Assembly (NCBI RefSeq): GCF_003751225.1
Contig: NZ_RJKE01000001.1
Span: 4,650,001-4,714,000 of the forward strand
Length of the DNA stretch: 64,000 nucleotides
Direction: 5' to 3'
Source of the DNA: Actinocorallia herbida
Lineage (GTDB): Bacteria; Actinomycetota; Actinomycetes; Streptosporangiales; Streptosporangiaceae
Shown: positions 60,419-64,000 of the stretch, piece after piece
Layout: every line of letters starts with the position of its first letter
Numbering within the stretch: the stretch's first letter is position 1
Program-made: the position numbers and the translations under genes
Notes under the pieces: model-generated
The model's database searches: none
Told to the model about the DNA's origin: nothing
What the model saw: only the letters and a program-made list of their open reading frames with translations

Positions 60419-61546
60419 CTAGGCGCACGGCATCCGGACGGTGAGCGTGGTCGGGCCGCCCGGCGGGCTGTCGAGACGGACCTCGCCGTCCAGGGCGGCG
60501 ACCCGTCGGCGGATCCCGGTGATCCCGGTGCCTCGTGCCTCGTCGGCTCCGCCGCGCCCGTCGTCGGTGACCTCGATGGACAGCACGCCGTCGGCGCGCG
60601 CGACCCGGAGGACGGCCCGCGCGGCGGCCGAGTGCTTGGCCACGTTCGTCAGCGCCTCGGCGATCACGTAGTAGGACACCGCCTCGACGCTCGCCGGGAG
60701 CGCGCCCAGGTCGGTGAGGTCGAGGTGGACCGGCACGCCCGACCGGGCGGCCAGCGCCGTCAGCGCCCCGTCGAGCCCGCGGTCGGCGAGGATCGGCGGG
60801 TAGATCGTCTGGAGCACCGCGCGGAGTTCGGCCATCGCCTCCTCCGTCGTCTCGTGCGCCTGCCGGATCAGCGTCGCCGCCGTGTCCGGATCGTCGGCGA
60901 GCGACTCCCTGGCGATGCCCAGCTGCATCGCGATGGCCACCAGGCGCGCCTGCGTCCCGTCGTGCAGATCGCGTTCGATCCGCTGGAGCTCCCTGCCGTG
61001 GGCGTCGACGACGCCGACCCGGCTCCTGGTCAGCACGTCGACCCGCTCGGTGAGCCGCTCGCGGGCCGACCGCGCGAGCAGCGCCAGGCAGAGCCGCGCG
61101 TGGAGCCGAGCCAGCACCGGGAGCACCCACCAGGCCACCGCGCCGAGGACGGCGATCTGGACGGAGCCACCGACCAGCGCGGTCGGCCAGTCGCCCACCT
61201 GGACGTCGAAGAACGAGAACAGGGTGGGCCGCGCGTCGGGCGGAAACGCCCACCACAGGGGCAGCGCCACCGCGGCGACCAGGATGTTGCCCAGGCACAG
61301 CAGCGCCACGAGTCCGAACGGGAACCCGACGGCGACGTGCGCGAGGGCCCAGAGGAGATCCCACCGCCCGGCCCGTCGCCCGCCGACCGGAACGCCGAGC
61401 AGCCCTGCGGCCCGCCGACGGTGCAGGTCAGCCCAGCCCCGCGCGGCCGGTGGCGCGAGCAGCACCGGCACCGCGAGCACCGTGCCCACGGCCGTCGCCA
61501 GCGTGCCCAGCAGATAGGCCGAGCCGGAGAACACACGGGAACGCAC
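60419..61546 (-). CDS. sensor histidine kinase (HisKA_3 type)
   Basis: About 375 aa. The N-terminal ~160 residues have four membrane helices (LLGTLATAVGTVLAVPVLLA, GFPFGLVALLCLGNILVAAV, ALVGGSVQIAVLGAVAWWVL). The phospho-His is in RIERDLHDGTQARLVAIAMQ (~200). The ATPase domain has AEALTNVAKHSAA (N box) and VTDDGRGGADEARGTGITGI (G box). I chose GTG 61546, 5 nt after GGAGG; GTG 61552 overlaps the ribosome site. No large external sensor domain, so it probably senses the membrane. It is paired with the NarL regulator downstream. Confidence 0.9.
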   Translation of the reverse strand: MRSRVFSGSAYLLGTLATAVGTVLAVPVLLAPPAARGWADLHRRRAAGLLGVPVGGRRAGRWDLLWALAHVAVGFPFGLVALLCLGNILVAAVALPLWWAFPPDARPTLFSFFDVQVGDWPTALVGGSVQIAVLGAVAWWVLPVLARLHARLCLALLARSARERLTERVDVLTRSRVGVVDAHGRELQRIERDLHDGTQARLVAIAMQLGIARESLADDPDTAATLIRQAHETTEEAMAELRAVLQTIYPPILADRGLDGALTALAARSGVPVHLDLTDLGALPASVEAVSYYVIAEALTNVAKHSAAARAVLRVARADGVLSIEVTDDGRGGADEARGTGITGIRRRVAALDGEVRLDSPPGGPTTLTVRMPCA

Positions 61547-61682
61547 GGGCACCTCCTCACGACGCCGGTAATGCGATGATTATCCGCCGCCCGTCCCCGT
61601 CGGGCACTACAGCGGGCTGTACCAACGCGCCTGCGGCCGGCTGTATCGTGCCGGGCGTCCCGCCGATCTAGCGTCCTCGACC

Positions 61683-63194
61683 ATGCAACCGAAACCCGCA
61701 CGGATCCGCAGACGCCTGGTACCGGCCCTCGCCCTGATCGCCCTGTCCGCCGCGGTCGCGCCGCTGGCCAGAGCCGACACGCCCGCACCGCTCGACTGGA
61801 GGCCCTGCGCCCAAGGCCCCGACGACGCCGTCGGCCGGGAGCTCGATCAGGCGGGCGCGCAGTGCGCGGAGCTCGCCGTCCCCCTCGACCACACCAGGCC
61901 CGACGGCCGCACCATCAGGCTCGCGCTGTCCCGCCTCCCCGCCACCGACCGCGCCCATCGTGTCGGCGCCATGGTCCTCAACAGCGGCGGCCCAGGCGAG
62001 CCCACGCTGGGCATGCCCCTGCGGGTGCGCGCGGCGATGCGGGACGTCGCCGCCCGCTATGACCTCATCGGGCTCGACCCGCGCTTCGTCGGGCGCAGCA
62101 CCCCGCTCGACTGCGGCTGGCCCATCGGCCTGTGGCTCCGCTCGGCGGGCGCGACCCGCGCCCGGTTCGAGCACCAGGCGGACGTCCAGCGCGACCTGGC
62201 CGAGCGGTGCGCCCAGCGCAACGCCGACGTGCTCCCTTACGCCAACACCCGCGACACGGCCCGCGACATCGACCTCGTGCGCGCCGCGCTCGGGGAGCGC
62301 CGGATCTCCTACCTCGGCTACTCCTACGGCAGTTACCTGGGCGCGGTCTACACCCAGATGTTCCCCGGCCGCACCGACCGCGTGGTGCTGGACAGCGCGG
62401 GCGACCCGGCCAAATGGGGCCCCAGGGCGACGCAGGGCACCGAGGACGAGGCGGAACGCGCGCTACGCGGCTGGGCGGCGTGGGCCGCGGCACGGCACGA
62501 CACCTACGGCCTCGGCACCACCCGCGCGGGCGTGCTCGCCACCGTGAAGGGGATCGTCGCCGCCGCGGAGGACCGCCCGCTGCGCGTCGGACCGTACGAG
62601 GTGGACGACCAGACCGTCCCGTACCTGCTGTCCGTCGGGTCAGGAGACGACCGGCCCGCGGCCCGCGCGGAGTTCGCCTCCACCGTCCGGACGCTGAACG
62701 AGGCGGCGCACGGCCGCCCCGCCGACCCCGGCCCCGAACTCGACGGGCTCCTCACGTTCGTCCTGACCAGCGCCGGTTCCCCGCTCGCCGGCCCGGCCGC
62801 CGCGATCACCTGCGGCGACCGCGCCGCGCCCCGCGACCCCGACACCTATTGGGCCGACGTCCAGCGCAGCCGCGCGCGCCACCCCCTCTTCGGCCCGCTC
62901 AAGAACAACATCTGGCCCTGCGCCTTCTGGCCGAGCGAGCCACGCGAGCGGCTCACCCGCGTCGGCAACTCCACCCCCGCGCTGATCGTGGCCGCCACCG
63001 GCGACACCGCCACCACCTACGAGGGCAGCGAGGCCATGCACCGCGCGCTGACCGGCTCCCGCCTGCTCACCCTGCGCGGCGCCACCGCCCATGGCATCTA
63101 CGGCGAATACGGCGACCCCTGCGTCGACGCCGAGGTCAACGCCTACCTCGCCACCGGCGCCCTCCCCGCCGCCGACCCGGTCTGCCACCCCTGA
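61683..63194 (+). CDS. secreted tripeptidyl-aminopeptidase-like alpha/beta hydrolase
   Basis: A 503-aa protein with a signal peptide (RRLVPALALIALSAAVAPLA-RA). The catalytic Ser is in the elbow YLGYSYGSYLGAVYTQMF (~215). The oxyanion region is LNSGGPGEPTLGMP (~105). The C-terminal TAP-like domain holds the Asp (AATGDTATTYEGSE) and His (ATAHGIYGEYGDPC). It matches Streptomyces SlpD/SlpE and tripeptidyl aminopeptidases, extracellular enzymes that trim peptides. It is divergent from the two-component operon at 61546. Confidence 0.88.
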   Translation: MQPKPARIRRRLVPALALIALSAAVAPLARADTPAPLDWRPCAQGPDDAVGRELDQAGAQCAELAVPLDHTRPDGRTIRLALSRLPATDRAHRVGAMVLNSGGPGEPTLGMPLRVRAAMRDVAARYDLIGLDPRFVGRSTPLDCGWPIGLWLRSAGATRARFEHQADVQRDLAERCAQRNADVLPYANTRDTARDIDLVRAALGERRISYLGYSYGSYLGAVYTQMFPGRTDRVVLDSAGDPAKWGPRATQGTEDEAERALRGWAAWAAARHDTYGLGTTRAGVLATVKGIVAAAEDRPLRVGPYEVDDQTVPYLLSVGSGDDRPAARAEFASTVRTLNEAAHGRPADPGPELDGLLTFVLTSAGSPLAGPAAAITCGDRAAPRDPDTYWADVQRSRARHPLFGPLKNNIWPCAFWPSEPRERLTRVGNSTPALIVAATGDTATTYEGSEAMHRALTGSRLLTLRGATAHGIYGEYGDPCVDAEVNAYLATGALPAADPVCHP

Positions 63195-63204
63195 CCCACC
63201 ACCC

Positions 63205-63233
63205 CGAGGCCGCGACACCCCGTCGCGGCCTCG
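63205..63233. terminator. terminator between convergent peptidase and MFS genes
   Basis: A 12-bp perfect stem (CGAGGCCGCGAC with GTCGCGGCCTCG) and 5-nt loop, 11 nt after the peptidase stop and 5 nt from the MFS stop. It can serve both directions. Confidence 0.85.
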
Positions 63234-63237
63234 CGCC

Positions 63238-64000
63238 TCAAGAACGAGCGGACGGGTCCGGGGCGTCGTCTCGCGTGAACGCCCACAGGGCGAGCCCGAG
63301 GCAGCTGAACGCGGCGCCCAGCGCGCAGACGGCGCCCCAGCCGGCCACCGTGTAGAGGGAGGTCGCGGCGAGGGCGCCGGTGGCGCTGCCGACCGAGTAG
63401 AAGACCATGTAACCGCCGATCAGCCGGCTGCCCGCGTCCGGGTGCAGCGCGTGGATCAGGGTCTGGTTGGTGACGTGGACCGCCTGCACGGCGAGGTCGA
63501 GCAGGATCACCCCGGCGACCAGGGCCCAGAGCGAGCTGCGGGTGAAGGCCAGGGGCAGCCACGAGGCGGCGAGCAGGGCCAGGGCGACGCCGGTGGTCCG
63601 GCGGGAGAGCCCGCGGTCGTTCAGCCGCCCCGCCACGGTCGCGGCGAGGGCGCCCGCGACCCCGATCAGCCCCAGCGCCCCGATCGCGCTGTGGGACAGG
63701 AAGTACGGGGCCTCGCTGAGCGGCAGCGCGACGCCGCTCCACAGGGTGCTGAAAGCGGCGAAGATCAGCAGCCCGAACAGGGCCCGGAGCCGCAGCGGCC
63801 GTTCCCGCGCGAACAGTGTGATCGTGGAGCGCAGGAGCCGTCCGTAGCGCAGAGCCGGCTGCGGAACGTCGGTGTGCCGTGGCAGCACCCGGTGCAGGAC
63901 CAGGGCGAGCACGGCGGTGAGCGCCGCCGAGGCGAGATAGACCGAGCGCCAGCCCGCGAGGTCGGCGATGACGCCGGACGCGGTGCGCGCGACCAGGATG
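63238..64000 (-). CDS. MFS transporter, C-terminal part
   Basis: The frame is open to the right edge, so the gene starts outside. The visible ~254 residues include a helix with WRSVYLASAALTAVLALVLH and six more membrane segments (e.g. LLIFAAFSTLWSGVALPLSE, IGALGLIGVAGALAATVAGR). The loop GRLNDRGLSRR is motif A of the second half. It resembles YnfM/NepI-type 12-TM exporters. The substrate is unknown. Confidence 0.85.
   Translation of the reverse strand, partial: ILVARTASGVIADLAGWRSVYLASAALTAVLALVLHRVLPRHTDVPQPALRYGRLLRSTITLFARERPLRLRALFGLLIFAAFSTLWSGVALPLSEAPYFLSHSAIGALGLIGVAGALAATVAGRLNDRGLSRRTTGVALALLAASWLPLAFTRSSLWALVAGVILLDLAVQAVHVTNQTLIHALHPDAGSRLIGGYMVFYSVGSATGALAATSLYTVAGWGAVCALGAAFSCLGLALWAFTRDDAPDPSARS

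Noticed and set aside
1..64000. Prophage or integrative element carrying the accessory genes
   Set aside because: No integrase, phage structural gene, tRNA or attachment-site repeats are visible; only one IS3 element.

Overview
The window is very GC-rich, with strong third-position GC bias, frequent GTG starts and many TetR, PucR, ECF-sigma and WD40-kinase genes. This points to a filamentous actinomycete. The FxsB-type peptide maturase, DGPF/ECF sigma pair and tandem-HTH TetR proteins suggest a Streptosporangiales relative such as Actinomadura. That placement is inference. No tRNA, rRNA or CRISPR array was seen.

Layout. 1-12.6 kb holds an apparent insecticidal-type Tc (ABC) toxin locus. A TcB/SpvB-type gene runs off the left edge. 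Divergent from it are a TcA protein split over two genes (2133 and 1078 aa) and a 730-aa protein with about 14 tectonin/PLL-like blades. 12.6-15 kb has a secreted protein and an intact IS3-family element with 26-bp inverted repeats and a 3-bp target duplication. 15-30.7 kb holds a HAMP-adenylate cyclase, an ECF sigma factor with its DGPF partner, three paralogous double-HTH TetR genes (one truncated), an ABC exporter, an alcohol dehydrogenase, a crotonase, an MFS pump and a GH15 enzyme. 31-34.6 kb has a TPR membrane protein, a lipoprotein and a SigE-like sigma/anti-sigma pair.

34.6-35.4 kb is a scar: a LacI remnant and a GH6 cellulase remnant, divergent and both missing their 5' ends. A similar collapsed TetR/MFS pair sits near 20.7 kb. 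36.6-38.2 kb carries a small RiPP locus: a 61-aa Ala-rich precursor ending in F-N-S, an intergenic hairpin, and an FxsB-family radical SAM/SPASM maturase. 38.4-40.1 kb holds a HEAT-repeat protein and a MerR-HEAT fusion behind a textbook 19-bp-spacer MerR promoter.

42.7-51.8 kb looks like an aromatic-compound catabolic cluster: amidohydrolase, PucR regulator, FAH-family hydrolase, extradiol dioxygenase, acyl-CoA synthetase, flavin hydroxylase and a membrane-anchored metallo-beta-lactamase-fold protein. It has a plausible operator (three GCCCAA half-sites) and an unusual seven-copy 11-bp repeat between two of its genes. 52-64 kb is more ordinary: a WD40 Ser/Thr kinase, a TesB thioesterase, MFS plus ArsR, a TetR with a C-terminal Cys cluster divergent from an NmrA-like reductase, a Sel1/TPR repeat protein, a NarL-type two-component system, a secreted tripeptidyl-peptidase-like hydrolase and a partial MFS gene.
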